From JAYREN01 sp963663375 (GTDB taxonomy: Bacteria; Acidobacteriota; Holophagae; Holophagales; Holophagaceae): 64,000 bases of DNA. This document shows positions 38,436 through 47,156 of the stretch, one piece after another. Location: NCBI GenBank assembly GCA_963663375.1, contig OY760195.1, forward strand, positions 1,860,001 to 1,924,000, in the 5' to 3' direction. The stretch's first letter is position 1, and the number at the start of each line of letters is the position of its first letter. The notes beneath the pieces were generated by a model, which was not told the DNA's origin, did no database searches, and worked only from the letters and a program-made list of their open reading frames with translations. A program made the position numbers and the translations under genes.

Positions 38436-40190
38436 TCAGAAGTGCTCGATGGGGTAGACGCCCTTCTCGATGACCTGGGTGGCGATGCGGTCCCGCAGCT
38501 TGGCGCCGGGGATGGGCTGGTAGCCGTCGAAGGCCCGCAGGGCGGCGAGAGCCTGGGTCAGGGTTTCACCTTCCAGTACCTCGGCCACCAGGAGGCGGGC
38601 GTGGTTGAGCACGCGGCCGAAGCTTTCATTCACATAGACCTCGGCGCAATCCTTGGCGAATTCCGCCCAGCGGTGGCTGGAGGCCGCCATCTTCGCGGCG
38701 CGCACCACGGCGCATTCCATGGTGTAGACCTCGCTCACCATGTCGGCGGCCCGGGCGGCGGCTTCCTGGTTCTCGATGAGCTTCTGACCCGTGACCTCCA
38801 GACAGGCGGCAATGGCGTACTGGGCCTGGCGCTTGGCCAGTTCCACGGCCTGCTCGGCCTTGCCCAGGGGACCGGTGCCGACCTTCGGCAGATCCGCCGT
38901 GTCCTTGCGCAGGGCCAGGGTGCCGTTACCGGACTTCTTGAAGACCTGCCCCGCGATGATCAGGCGGTTGATCTCGTTGGTGCCCTCGAAGAGGCGGTTG
39001 ATGCGGTTGTCCCGGTAGATCTTCTCGGGCGGGTACTCCGCGGAGAAACCGTAGCCGCCGAAGCACTGCACGGCATCGTCGGCGATGAGGCCCAAGGCCT
39101 CGCTGTCCCAGACCTTCATGATGGAGGCTTCCATCTGGAACTCGTCCATGATGTCCATCTTCTGCTTGGCGGCATCGGGCTGATCCCAGTGGGCCGCGTG
39201 CATGCCCTCGTTGATGTAGCCGATGGTGCGGAAGTTCATGCTCTCCGCCACAAAGATGCGCGTGGCCATGTCCGCCAGGTACTTGCGGATGAGGCCAAAG
39301 TTGTTGATGGTCTTGTTGAACTGCATCCGCTCGCCGGTGTACTTCAGGGTGTACTTCAGCACCTCCTTGGCGATGCCGTTGCAACCGGCGCCCAGCTTGA
39401 AGCGGCCGATGGCGAGGATGCCGAAGGCGATGCGATGGCCCTTGCCGATCTCGCCCAGCAGGCGGTCCTTGGGGATGCGGCAGTTGTCGAAGCTGAGGGC
39501 GCGGGTGCTGGAGCCCTTGATGCCCAGCTTGTGCTCCTCGGCGGCGATGGTGAAACCGGGATCGTTCTTCTCCACGATGAAGGCGCTGAACTTGCGGCCG
39601 TCCACCTTGGCGAAGACCACGAAGACATCCGCGAAGCCCGCGTTGGTGATCCACATCTTGGAGCCGTTGAGCACCCAGGTGTCGCCATCCAGGGTGGCCA
39701 CGGTCTTGGCGTTCATGGCATCGCTGCCCGCGCCTGGCTCCGTTAGGGCATAGGCCGCCAGCAGCTCGCCGCTGCCAAGCTTGGGCAGGTAAGTGGCCTT
39801 CTGCTGCTCGGTGCCGAAGTAGACGATGGGCAGGGTGCCGATGCCCGTGTGGGCGCCGTAGGACACGGAGAAGGAGGCCTGGCGGCCCAGCTCCTCCAGC
39901 ACCAGCAGGCCGGAGATCTTGTCCAGGTCCATGCCGTCGAAGGCTTCGGGAATTTCAAGACTCAGGAGCCCCAGCTCACCGGCCTTGCGGAGCAGATCCT
40001 TGGAGAGCTGGAGGTCGAGCTTGTCGATCTCCGCATCCTTGGGCAGCACCTCGCCCTCGATGAACTCGCGGGCGGCCTGGCCAATGGCCTGGGCGTCTTC
40101 GCTCAGCTCTTCGGGCGTGAACTGGGCCTGACTGCCGATGGGCGCCAGCAGAAAGCTGCCCCCAAAGATCGTCTCGTTCGTTGTTGCCAT
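38436..40190 (-). CDS. Acyl-CoA dehydrogenase (VLCAD/ACAD9-like)
   Basis: FAD-dependent first step of fatty-acid beta-oxidation. The 584-aa protein has the acyl-CoA dehydrogenase core (about 30-420) with YALTEPGAGSDAMN, WITNAGFADVFVVFAKV, the GGYGFSAEYPPEKIYRDNRI segment and catalytic Glu in LFEGTNEINR. An extra C-terminal helical domain of about 150 residues follows, as in very-long-chain enzymes. Length and extension place it in the long/very-long-chain group rather than the 380-aa short-chain type. No electron-transfer flavoprotein genes are adjacent. Confidence 0.92.
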   Translation of the reverse strand: MATTNETIFGGSFLLAPIGSQAQFTPEELSEDAQAIGQAAREFIEGEVLPKDAEIDKLDLQLSKDLLRKAGELGLLSLEIPEAFDGMDLDKISGLLVLEELGRQASFSVSYGAHTGIGTLPIVYFGTEQQKATYLPKLGSGELLAAYALTEPGAGSDAMNAKTVATLDGDTWVLNGSKMWITNAGFADVFVVFAKVDGRKFSAFIVEKNDPGFTIAAEEHKLGIKGSSTRALSFDNCRIPKDRLLGEIGKGHRIAFGILAIGRFKLGAGCNGIAKEVLKYTLKYTGERMQFNKTINNFGLIRKYLADMATRIFVAESMNFRTIGYINEGMHAAHWDQPDAAKQKMDIMDEFQMEASIMKVWDSEALGLIADDAVQCFGGYGFSAEYPPEKIYRDNRINRLFEGTNEINRLIIAGQVFKKSGNGTLALRKDTADLPKVGTGPLGKAEQAVELAKRQAQYAIAACLEVTGQKLIENQEAAARAADMVSEVYTMECAVVRAAKMAASSHRWAEFAKDCAEVYVNESFGRVLNHARLLVAEVLEGETLTQALAALRAFDGYQPIPGAKLRDRIATQVIEKGVYPIEHF

Positions 40191-40297
40191 GAAACCTCCA
40201 ACAGGGTGCGGATTCAGACTAAAGGTTCTATTTTACCGGAGCCAGACTACTGGATCCCATGGAGATTTCTACTCACCCCCCGCACCGACCATGAAAC

Positions 40298-40327
40298 AAA
40301 CTGGGGCCGTTGTAACGGCCCCAGTTT
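40298..40327. terminator. Palindromic hairpin, probable terminator
   Basis: AAACTGGGGCCGT and ACGGCCCCAGTTT form a perfect 13-base-pair stem around TGTA. It lies 50 bases past the stop of the minus-strand secreted-protein gene. The T-rich side is short, so efficiency is uncertain. Confidence 0.65.
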
Positions 40328-40376
40328 CTCTTGCACGATAGGTGTATGTCGAAACGACCCGTTTTCTCAGACGGAA

Positions 40377-41489
40377 CTATGGTTTCCCTGCCTCAACAAA
40401 GGTCATCTGATCGAGAAACAGCAGGTTTCCGTCTGGCTTGAACCGCCAGTTGAAATTACGCAAATCATCTGCGCACTCGATCCTGGATTTAACGTTTTGG
40501 GGAGTCGCAACCTCATGAAGGCGGCCATCTCCGAGATAAAAGTGCCACCACTGCACAACCGGGAAGGCTTTGGATGATTCGTCTGCATGCCGGTTGTGAA
40601 ACCTCAGGAACTCCGACCACCAGGATTCAGAGGAAGTACCGGCAGAATCCGGGTGCTGGAATCGAGTATCGTCACCGAAGAGGCCCGCCGTTTCCGTGCG
40701 GGAGGCGATCAAGAGATCTCCATCCCGAGTGGGCTGAACCCCCAATAGCACGGGAAGCCCTGCCTTTTTTTCGACCACATCCTCGCTCAACCCGTTGAAC
40801 AGCCGAACGACACGCTTGAGGTTCCCTTTTCCCGAATCGACAACCCAGAAGTAGCCACTAGCCTGGGACGCGGCGACTAGATATCCGCCGCACCTAGTTA
40901 TGGGATAAAGACCTAGATCGAAAAGTCCAGGATATTGATGCTTCCCATCCGGCTTGAAGAAGGGTTTCCCCAGCCCCGCGTCGAAGGAATCCGTCACTTC
41001 GAAATCACCCGAGGAGGATACGCGCCAGATGTAGAAGGGCCTTTGGCCCTTGCCCTTGAGCATGCTGCCCACAGAAAGGTATTTCCCGTTACCAAGCTCG
41101 TATAGTTCGAAAGGAACCGGATGCTGGTCCTGCTCCCTGGCGGTAGGCCGCCATTTGCCCTGGGCCAGTACCCGCCATTTTCCTTCTTCGAACACAAAGA
41201 TGGCTGTAAAGAAGAAGAGTCCCTCGGCATCCTGGGCGCGCCTGTGTTCCCGAGCATAGAGACGACCGTTGCAGTAGTCGTAGCAAAGCAGGCTGCCCCC
41301 CTGTAGGGGTTTCGGGTGCGGTACCTTCCAAACTATTTTTCCAGTGGGAGATTCACACTGCGCCGCAATGCCCCGTTCCGGATGGGTGACCACGAGATTA
41401 GGACCATCCCAGATGCAGGGATTTGGAGCAAGAGCATTCTGCGCAACGAGCGCTCCCGAAAGGATCAAGAACAATCCCAGGGCTTTCAT
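40377..41489 (-). CDS. Secreted protein of unknown function (370 aa)
   Basis: The protein has a signal peptide (MKALGLFLILSGALVAQNA) and then a beta-rich body with repeated hydrophobic-Gly-Asp strands (GIAAQCESPTGKIVWKVPHPKPLQGGSLLCYDYCNG-like region, YLVAASQASGYFWVVDSGKGNL, LLGVQPTRDGDLLIASRTETAGLFGDD). These suggest a propeller or repeat protein. GGGAGGC precedes ATG 41489. It starts 19 bases after a 62-aa secreted-peptide gene, forming a two-gene unit downstream of a G15 tract. Composition is less GC-rich than neighbours. Family not recognised. Confidence 0.7.
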   Translation of the reverse strand: MKALGLFLILSGALVAQNALAPNPCIWDGPNLVVTHPERGIAAQCESPTGKIVWKVPHPKPLQGGSLLCYDYCNGRLYAREHRRAQDAEGLFFFTAIFVFEEGKWRVLAQGKWRPTAREQDQHPVPFELYELGNGKYLSVGSMLKGKGQRPFYIWRVSSSGDFEVTDSFDAGLGKPFFKPDGKHQYPGLFDLGLYPITRCGGYLVAASQASGYFWVVDSGKGNLKRVVRLFNGLSEDVVEKKAGLPVLLGVQPTRDGDLLIASRTETAGLFGDDTRFQHPDSAGTSSESWWSEFLRFHNRHADESSKAFPVVQWWHFYLGDGRLHEVATPQNVKSRIECADDLRNFNWRFKPDGNLLFLDQMTFVEAGKP

Positions 41490-41508
41490 ACCGCCTCCCA
41501 AAAGAAGG

Positions 41509-41697
41509 CTAACAATTTTTACCTACAAATTGTTCAAGCCTTGCGGCTGATATCGTGTGACCTTTCCAGTCGGATCGCGTCACTACGATGTACGTGCCAT
41601 CACTGCAGGAATGCACATAGCAATCCCCCTCTGGATATGCAAAGAGTGAGGTTGTCATTAAGGCTAGGACAAACGCCAGATGAATTGCTTTTTTCAT
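41509..41697 (-). CDS. Small secreted cysteine-containing protein (62 aa)
   Basis: The product has a clear signal peptide (MKKAIHLAFVLALMTTSLFA) and a mature part of about 42 residues with three cysteines (GDCYVHSCSDGTYIVV, C-terminal GKNC). GGAGGC lies five bases before ATG 41697, which is strong support that it is translated. It precedes a larger secreted-protein gene on the same strand. A 15-G homopolymer lies 37 bases upstream of its start. Function unknown. Confidence 0.7.
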   Translation of the reverse strand: MKKAIHLAFVLALMTTSLFAYPEGDCYVHSCSDGTYIVVTRSDWKGHTISAARLEQFVGKNC

Positions 41698-41733
41698 TAT
41701 TTGCCTCCATGAGATTCGAACCAACTTATCAGC

Positions 41734-41748
41734 GGGGGGGGGGGGGGG
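41734..41748. repeat. Homopolymeric tract of 15 G (C on the minus strand)
   Basis: Fifteen consecutive G lie 37-51 bases upstream of the 62-aa secreted-protein start, in the probable promoter region. Tracts this long are prone to slipped-strand length changes. It is also a likely place for assembly or sequencing error in length. Confidence 0.85.
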
Positions 41749-41840
41749 TGACGGGGGTCACGATCACCCCAGCATGAATTCGAATCATCAGAAGTAGCGC
41801 ACGCCATCGAAGTGGGCATGCTAGCAATTACGAGGTCACA

Positions 41841-42536
41841 ATGCCCGAGGGTGCCAAGGTCCAGTCCATGTTCAGCGGCATCGCGCCCCGCTACGACCTG
41901 CTGAACCATCTGCTGAGTCTGGGAGTCGATTTCTACTGGTGGCGCTGCATGGCGAGGGCATCTGGGGCCCAGCCCGGCAAGCGGATGCTGGATGTGGCCG
42001 CGGGCACGGGCGATTCCAGCCTCGCCCTGGCGCGGCGAGGGGCCGAGGTCATCAGCACGGATTTCACCCAGGCCATGCTGGCCCTGGGCCCCGCCAAGTT
42101 CCGCCGGAAGCGCCTGGAAAATCTCGTGTGGGCCAGCGTGGGCGCCGATGCCCAGCGCCTGCCCTTCACGCCGGAATCTTTCGACGGAGTAACCATCTGC
42201 TACGGCATCCGCAACGTGGAACGCCGTCCCCTGGCCTACGCCGAGTTCCTGCGGGTGCTGAAGCCCGGCGGGCGTTTGGCGATCCTGGAATTCAGCCGCC
42301 CGCGCTGGGCCTGGCTGCGCGCCTTCTATGATTTCTACAGCCTGAGGATCCTGCCCCGAATCGGCAGGTGGGTCAGCGGCGACGCCAGCGCCTACACCTA
42401 CCTGCCGGAGAGCATCCGCGCCTTTCCGGACCAGCCCGCCCTGGCGGCGGAACTGTCGGCGGCGGGGTTCAGCCGGGTGACGTGGCGGAACCTCACGGGC
42501 GGAATCGTGGCCCTGCACGTGGCGGAAAAGCCCTAA
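41841..42536 (+). CDS. menG: Demethylmenaquinone/ubiquinone C-methyltransferase (MenG/UbiE)
   Basis: The SAM-dependent last step of menaquinone synthesis. The 231-aa protein carries the UbiE signatures VQSMFSGIAPRYDLLNHLLSLGVDFYWWR, motif I LDVAAGTGDSSLALARRG, the ITICYGIRNV-like VTICYGIRNVERRPLAYAEFLRVLKPGGRLAILEFSRP block and YTYLPESIRAFPDQPALAAEL. No other men genes are adjacent. Acidobacteriota respire with menaquinone, so the MenG role is more likely than ubiquinone synthesis. Confidence 0.92.
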   Translation: MPEGAKVQSMFSGIAPRYDLLNHLLSLGVDFYWWRCMARASGAQPGKRMLDVAAGTGDSSLALARRGAEVISTDFTQAMLALGPAKFRRKRLENLVWASVGADAQRLPFTPESFDGVTICYGIRNVERRPLAYAEFLRVLKPGGRLAILEFSRPRWAWLRAFYDFYSLRILPRIGRWVSGDASAYTYLPESIRAFPDQPALAAELSAAGFSRVTWRNLTGGIVALHVAEKP

Positions 42537-42611
42537 TCCTCTGGATGCACTACAATGGGGAATCCGTCCGGCCTTCCTCCGTACGCCTTTCCCGCATCCC
42601 GAGGTGCCGCT

Positions 42612-42815
42612 ATGTCCAAGCCCGATCCTTCCATCACCGCCAACCTGCTCGGCACGCTGACGGCCAAACCCACCCAGGAAGGCCACGATGGCCTCAAGCC
42701 CGGCAAGCCCGGCCACGCCGAGCGCCATCCGGCCCCCACCGCCCACAAGCCCTCCAAGCCCGCCCCCAACAAGCAGGCCTCGGCCCACACCCGCAGTACC
42801 AATCGCGGGAAGTAG
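42612..42815 (+). CDS. Small basic Pro/Lys-rich protein, unknown
   Basis: The 67-aa frame from ATG 42612 is preceded by GAGGTG. The sequence is low-complexity and likely disordered (SKPDPSITANLLGTLTAKPTQEGHDG, then repeated KPG, KPA and HK units, ending STNRGK). It resembles nucleic-acid-binding tails. Evidence is the ribosome-binding site and codon bias only; it could be a short spurious frame. Confidence 0.45.
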   Translation: MSKPDPSITANLLGTLTAKPTQEGHDGLKPGKPGHAERHPAPTAHKPSKPAPNKQASAHTRSTNRGK

Positions 42816-42912
42816 CCCTGGATTTGACGATTTGTAGGCCGTGATCCAACGAGGACGACGGCTTGTGTAGCCTGGAGGCACGGGTGACCCCTCGGTCCCC
42901 GAGGAGTGGTCC

Positions 42913-43554
42913 ATGGTCGGGTTTCTCAGCACGATGATGTTCGCCTTTCTGGCGCTCTTCCCCATCCTGAATCCTCCGGCCATGGCGCCGGTGTTCGTGC
43001 AGCTCACGGCCGGGGTGAAGGAATCCCAGCGCAACCACCTGGCGGCCCTCATCGGCTTCTATACCTTCGTGTTCCTCACCTCCCTGCTGCTGGTGGGCGG
43101 TTGGCTGCTGAAGCTCCTGGGCATCTCCATCCCCGTCATCGCCATCGCCGGCGGCCTGCTGCTCTTCCACAGCGCCTGGCACATGCTCAACAAGGACCCG
43201 CGGATGAGCGAGTCCGAGAAGGCCGAACTCCAGACCTACATGCTGGACAAGGCCTTCTTTCCCCTGACCCTGCCAGTCACGGCGGGTCCGGGTTCCATGG
43301 CGGTCACCCTGAGCCTAGTGCCCCGGGGCCGCATCTCCGATCCCCACACCCTGCTGGATTTCCTGGCGGTCACCTGCGGCATCGCCCTGGCCGCGGCCAC
43401 CATCTTCATCTTCTACCGTTACTCCGCCAAGGTGCTCCGCCGCCTGGGCAACACCGGCGCCGCTACCATCAGCCAGATCTCGGCCTTCATCCTGCTGGCC
43501 ATCGGCGTCCAGATCGTCTGGGGCGGACTCCGGGAACTGATCCGAACCCTATAG
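42913..43554 (+). CDS. MarC-family integral membrane protein
   Basis: The 213-aa protein has six predicted helices with the MarC/NAAT signature: FLALFPILNPPAMAPVF near the N-terminus, a central AGGLLLFHSAWHML, and FFPLTLPVTAGPGSMAVTLSL, then ISAFILLAIGVQIVWGGLREL. MarC proteins are inner-membrane transporter-like proteins of uncertain substrate (some carry neutral amino acids). It starts at ATG 42913 about 100 bases after the small basic protein and precedes the chemoreceptor by about 80 bases. Confidence 0.9.
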   Translation: MVGFLSTMMFAFLALFPILNPPAMAPVFVQLTAGVKESQRNHLAALIGFYTFVFLTSLLLVGGWLLKLLGISIPVIAIAGGLLLFHSAWHMLNKDPRMSESEKAELQTYMLDKAFFPLTLPVTAGPGSMAVTLSLVPRGRISDPHTLLDFLAVTCGIALAAATIFIFYRYSAKVLRRLGNTGAATISQISAFILLAIGVQIVWGGLRELIRTL

Positions 43555-43634
43555 GCTCGAACTCACCCCGGCCCCGATTTCCGACGATAACTCCCCTGTG
43601 GGGCTCCCTGGAGGATCTCCGCGGAGGGTTCCTC

Positions 43635-45236
43635 ATGCGTGTCAATCAACCCGTCACCAAGGTCGAGAAGCTGGTCCAGGAAGGGGCCTTCCTGGTCTCC
43701 ATGACGGATACCCGGGGCATCATCACCTATGCCAACGACGAATTCGTGCGCCTCAGCGGCTTCAGCCGGGACGAGTTGATCGGCCAGCCTCACAATCTGG
43801 TGCGCCACCCGGACATGCCCCCGGCGGCCTTCGCGGATCTCTGGGCCACGGTGAAGGGCGGCAAGCCCTGGCAGGGCTTTGTGAAGAACCGCTCCAAGGA
43901 CGGAGGCTTCTATTGGGTGGATGCCAATGTAACCCCCGTGGTGGAGCAGGGGCACACGGTGGGCTATGTCTCCATCCGCAGCCGCCCCAGCCGCTCCCAG
44001 GTGCGCGAGGCCGAGCGGGTCTACTCCCTGATGAACCAGGGAAAGAGCCTGGAGGAAACCCAACAAAAGGCCTGGGTTCCTTTTCCTAACCTGACCTTCG
44101 GGAACCGACTGCGCCTCGCCTTCGCCCTGGTCATCGTCCTTTTCGTCGCCACACTGGTCCTGGTCGCCGCCTCCCTGGGATCGGCCCAGGGGCCCCAAGA
44201 CGGCGTTCTCTGGCGCCTGGGGCTGGCGGGTGGAGTCGCCGTGGTGGCCTCCATCCTCATCGCCACCCTTGCCGCAAGGGTTGCCCAGGCGCAGATCGGA
44301 GGCGACCCCGACTACGCCATCCGGGTTACCCGCGCCATCTCCGAGGGAAATCTCCGGATGGAAATCGACACCCGCCCCGGAGACGTCACCAGTGTTTTGG
44401 CTACTCTGCGGGGCATGCAGTCCAACCTCAAGGGCATGATCAACCGCATCCGCTTCGATTCCATGCGGGTGACGGACAACGCCGCGACCTTTGCCTCGGC
44501 CACCCACCAGATCTCGGCCACCAGTCAGGAACTGGCCCGGAACGCTGAGGAACAGCGCGGCTCCGTGGAACGCATGGCCTCGGCCATGACCGAGCTCACA
44601 GCCTCCATCGAGGAAGTCTCCGGCAACGTGCGATCCAGCCAGCGCCAGGCTGAGGCGGCGGTGGAGGCCACCCAGCTCGGTGACCGATCTGGGGAGGCCG
44701 CCATGCAGGCCATGGCCCAGGTCGAGCAGTCCACCGCCAAGGTCGTGCAGGCGGTGCGGGTCATCCAGGACATCGCCCGCCAGACCAACCTGCTCTCCCT
44801 CAACGCCGCCATCGAGGCCGCCAAGGCCGGGGCCATGGGCAAGGGCTTCGCCGTGGTCGCCGAGGAAGTGCGCAAGCTCGCCGAGCGCAGTGCCCAATCC
44901 GCCCGGGAGATCGCCACGCTCATCGAGAGCAGCAACGAAGCGGTGGCCTTGGGCAAGTCCACGGTGCAAGAGGCGGTTCAGGCCCTGGCGGAGATCCGCG
45001 AACACATCGGCCAGGTCACTTCGATGGCCCTGGAGATCAGCTCCTCCACCGAGGAACAGGCCCACGCCAGCGCCGAAGTCACCCAGCAGGTGGAACTGGG
45101 CGCCCAGAAGGCCATGGAGAACGCCAGTGCCAGCGTGGAACTGTCCGCCACCGTGGAGAACAACGCCCAGACCTCCGACCAATTGGCCCGCACCGCCGAG
45201 GGTCTTGCGGCCCTGGTGGCGCGGTTCAGGACCTAG
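43635..45236 (+). CDS. PAS-containing methyl-accepting chemotaxis protein (Aer-like)
   Basis: The 533-aa protein has an N-terminal PAS domain (about 15-110, GIITYANDEFVRLSGFSRDELIGQPHNLVRHPDMPP) as in Aer. Two closely spaced membrane helices (about 155-205) and a HAMP-like linker follow. A long signalling coiled coil carries the hairpin tip RQTNLLSLNAAIEAAKAGAMGKGFAVVAEEVRKLAERS. It has no periplasmic domain, so it probably senses internal redox or energy state. GGAGGG is placed before ATG 43635. Its TAG stop lies in the CTAG that forms the left edge of a 308-bp inverted-repeat element. Confidence 0.92.
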   Translation: MRVNQPVTKVEKLVQEGAFLVSMTDTRGIITYANDEFVRLSGFSRDELIGQPHNLVRHPDMPPAAFADLWATVKGGKPWQGFVKNRSKDGGFYWVDANVTPVVEQGHTVGYVSIRSRPSRSQVREAERVYSLMNQGKSLEETQQKAWVPFPNLTFGNRLRLAFALVIVLFVATLVLVAASLGSAQGPQDGVLWRLGLAGGVAVVASILIATLAARVAQAQIGGDPDYAIRVTRAISEGNLRMEIDTRPGDVTSVLATLRGMQSNLKGMINRIRFDSMRVTDNAATFASATHQISATSQELARNAEEQRGSVERMASAMTELTASIEEVSGNVRSSQRQAEAAVEATQLGDRSGEAAMQAMAQVEQSTAKVVQAVRVIQDIARQTNLLSLNAAIEAAKAGAMGKGFAVVAEEVRKLAERSAQSAREIATLIESSNEAVALGKSTVQEAVQALAEIREHIGQVTSMALEISSSTEEQAHASAEVTQQVELGAQKAMENASASVELSATVENNAQTSDQLARTAEGLAALVARFRT

Positions 45237-45548
45237 GAGCCCGTCCAAGTATTATGCGGGGCCGCGCTGGGGTGCCAGCCGAGCGAGGCAAGGAAGGCGA
45301 CGAAGGCCCTCTCGGTATCGGCTTCGCCGATACGCGAGACGAGCTGAAATCTGGTGGCCCCAAGGACAAGGAGCCTGACGCGGCATCGCGACGGCTGGCG
45401 CCCCAGCCCGAAGGGTTGAGCGCAAAGGGCTCGCTGGCTGTGTCGGCGCGTTCGGACGATGGACCCGCATCGCCTCTCACGCGCCTTCGTGCCATCAAGT
45501 CCTTTGCACTCAACGCGGTTCCCGCAGAATACGTGGACGGGCTCCTAG
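45233..45548. mobile_element. MITE-like element flanked by CTAG duplications
   Basis: A 308-bp segment (45237-45544) is bounded by CTAG on both sides. It has near-perfect terminal inverted repeats of about 25-34 bases beginning GAGCCCGTCCA. The flanking CTAG copies hold the TAG stops of two convergent genes: the chemoreceptor on plus and gpmI on minus. A small internal hairpin GTATCGGC/GCCGATAC lies at 45315-45333. It contains no transposase. It looks like a non-autonomous transposon inserted into a shared CTAG stop overlap. Confidence 0.75.
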
Positions 45549-47098
45549 TACGCCGCCTCGGCCTTCCCGCTGAGGCGCAGTAGGCTCTCGCCTTCCATCT
45601 CCCCAGGCTGTTCAATTCCCAGGAGCTCCAGCAGCGTAGGGGCCACATCACACAGCGCCCCCCCGGCGCGCAGTTGGCGACCGGCGAAACCCTCCGCCAC
45701 GATCACCGCGGGCACGGGGTTGGAGGTGTGCGCCGTGTGGGGATTTCCGGCCTCGTCTCGCATGCAGTCAGCATTGCCATGATCGGCGGTGATGAACAGC
45801 GCGCCCTTGGCCGCCAGCACCGCCTCCGCCACCTGGCGCAGGGCGTCATCCACGATCCCGCAGGCCATGGTGGCCGCATTGAGATCGCCAGTGTGGCCCA
45901 CCATGTCGCCGTTGGCGAGGTTGCAGACGATGAAGCGGTGCTGCCCCGCATGGATGGCCTTCACCAGGCCACGGGTCACCTCGTGGCAACTCATCTCGGG
46001 CATCAGGTCGTAGGTGGCCACCTTGGGAGAGGGCACCAGCAGCCGTTCTTCGCCTAGAAATGGCTCTTCCCGACCACCGTTGAAGAAGAAGGTGACGTGG
46101 GCGTACTTCTCCGTTTCGGCGGTGCGGAGCTGCTTCAGCCCCTTGTTCGCCACCAGCTCGCCCAGGATGTTGGCTAGGTTCTGGGGCGCGTAGGCCACGC
46201 TCACAAAGGGATCCAGATCTGTCTCGTACTGGGTGAAGGTGAGGAGCTTGATCGCGGGGCGCGTGGGGCGGGGGAAGCCGTCGAAGGCCGGATTCACCAG
46301 AGCGTGGCTGAACTCCCGGGCCCGATCCGCGCGGAAATTGAAGAAGATGACTCCATCGCCATCCTCCAGCGGGTGGAAGTCCGCCGTGGTGGTGGGGCTC
46401 ACGAATTCATCGGTCTCACCCCGGCCGTAGGCGGCCCGGATGCCAGCCTGGGCATCGACCGCCGTGAATTCCCCCGCGCCTTCCACCAGCATCTTCCAGG
46501 CCCGGATCACCCGCTCCCAGCGCTTATCGCGATCCATCACCACGTAGCGCCCGCAGAGGGAACCGATGCGCACCCGAGGGCAGGGTTTCAGGTCTTCGGA
46601 GAGCTGGGCCAAGAAGCCATCGGCGCTCTTCTGCGCCGTGTCGCGCCCATCCAGGAAGGCATGGATCACCGTTGGGACATCCTCCGCCTGGGCCCACTGG
46701 GCCAGGGCCACCAGATGGTTCTGGTGGCTGTGCACGCCGCCGGGGCTCACGAGGCCCATGAGATGCAGGCGCTTGCCGGAGGCCTTGAGTTCGGCCAGCA
46801 GGTTCCCCATGGCCGGGTTTTCCCGAAAGGTGCCCTTCTTGATGGCCGCGTCGATGCGGGTGAGTTCCTGCCACACCACTCGGCCCGCGCCCAGGTTCAT
46901 GTGCCCCACTTCCGAATTGCCGAACTGGCCCTCTGGCAGCCCCACGGATTCCCCGCCTGCCTGCAACTGCGTGGCCGCGTACTGCCCGCGCAGGCGGTTG
47001 AGATTCGTCATCCCGGCCCGGAACGTCGCATCGAAGTGGTTGCGTGCGCCATCGGCCACGCCATCGAGAATCAGGAGCACCACGGGGCCCTGGATCAT
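45545..47098 (-). CDS. gpmI: Phosphoglycerate mutase, 2,3-bisphosphoglycerate-independent
   Basis: A manganese-dependent glycolytic enzyme that interconverts 3- and 2-phosphoglycerate. The 517-aa protein begins MIQGPVVLLILDGVADG, with catalytic Ser62 in QFGNSEVGHMNLGAGR. It has HSHQNHLVALAQWA, FLDGRDT, NFRADRARE, the HVTFFFNGGREEPF block and the metal-binding ADHGNAD and TSNPVPA motifs near the C-terminus. ATG 47098 follows AGGTAATT. Its stop is supplied by the CTAG at the edge of the MITE-like element, so its C-terminus is intact. Confidence 0.96.
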   Translation of the reverse strand: MIQGPVVLLILDGVADGARNHFDATFRAGMTNLNRLRGQYAATQLQAGGESVGLPEGQFGNSEVGHMNLGAGRVVWQELTRIDAAIKKGTFRENPAMGNLLAELKASGKRLHLMGLVSPGGVHSHQNHLVALAQWAQAEDVPTVIHAFLDGRDTAQKSADGFLAQLSEDLKPCPRVRIGSLCGRYVVMDRDKRWERVIRAWKMLVEGAGEFTAVDAQAGIRAAYGRGETDEFVSPTTTADFHPLEDGDGVIFFNFRADRAREFSHALVNPAFDGFPRPTRPAIKLLTFTQYETDLDPFVSVAYAPQNLANILGELVANKGLKQLRTAETEKYAHVTFFFNGGREEPFLGEERLLVPSPKVATYDLMPEMSCHEVTRGLVKAIHAGQHRFIVCNLANGDMVGHTGDLNAATMACGIVDDALRQVAEAVLAAKGALFITADHGNADCMRDEAGNPHTAHTSNPVPAVIVAEGFAGRQLRAGGALCDVAPTLLELLGIEQPGEMEGESLLRLSGKAEAAY

Positions 47099-47156
47099 GA
47101 AATTACCTCGCGAAAGAATCGGGCTTCCCCGAGCTTTCAGGATACCCCGCACATCC

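Noticed and set aside
41701..41733. A tRNA-like T-arm (GGTTCGAATC) on the minus strand just upstream of the 62-aa secreted protein
   Set aside because: No acceptor, D or anticodon arm can be formed around it. The matching stretch is only about ten bases, so it is not a tRNA or a convincing attachment site.
42906..43634. Upstream extension of the chemoreceptor frame through marC
   Set aside because: The extension overlaps marC in another frame and lacks similarity. GGAGGG before ATG 43635 marks the true start.
45254..45583. A 109-codon open frame inside and beyond the MITE-like element
   Set aside because: It crosses the element boundary into gpmI on the opposite strand, has no ribosome-binding site and shows no recognisable motif.
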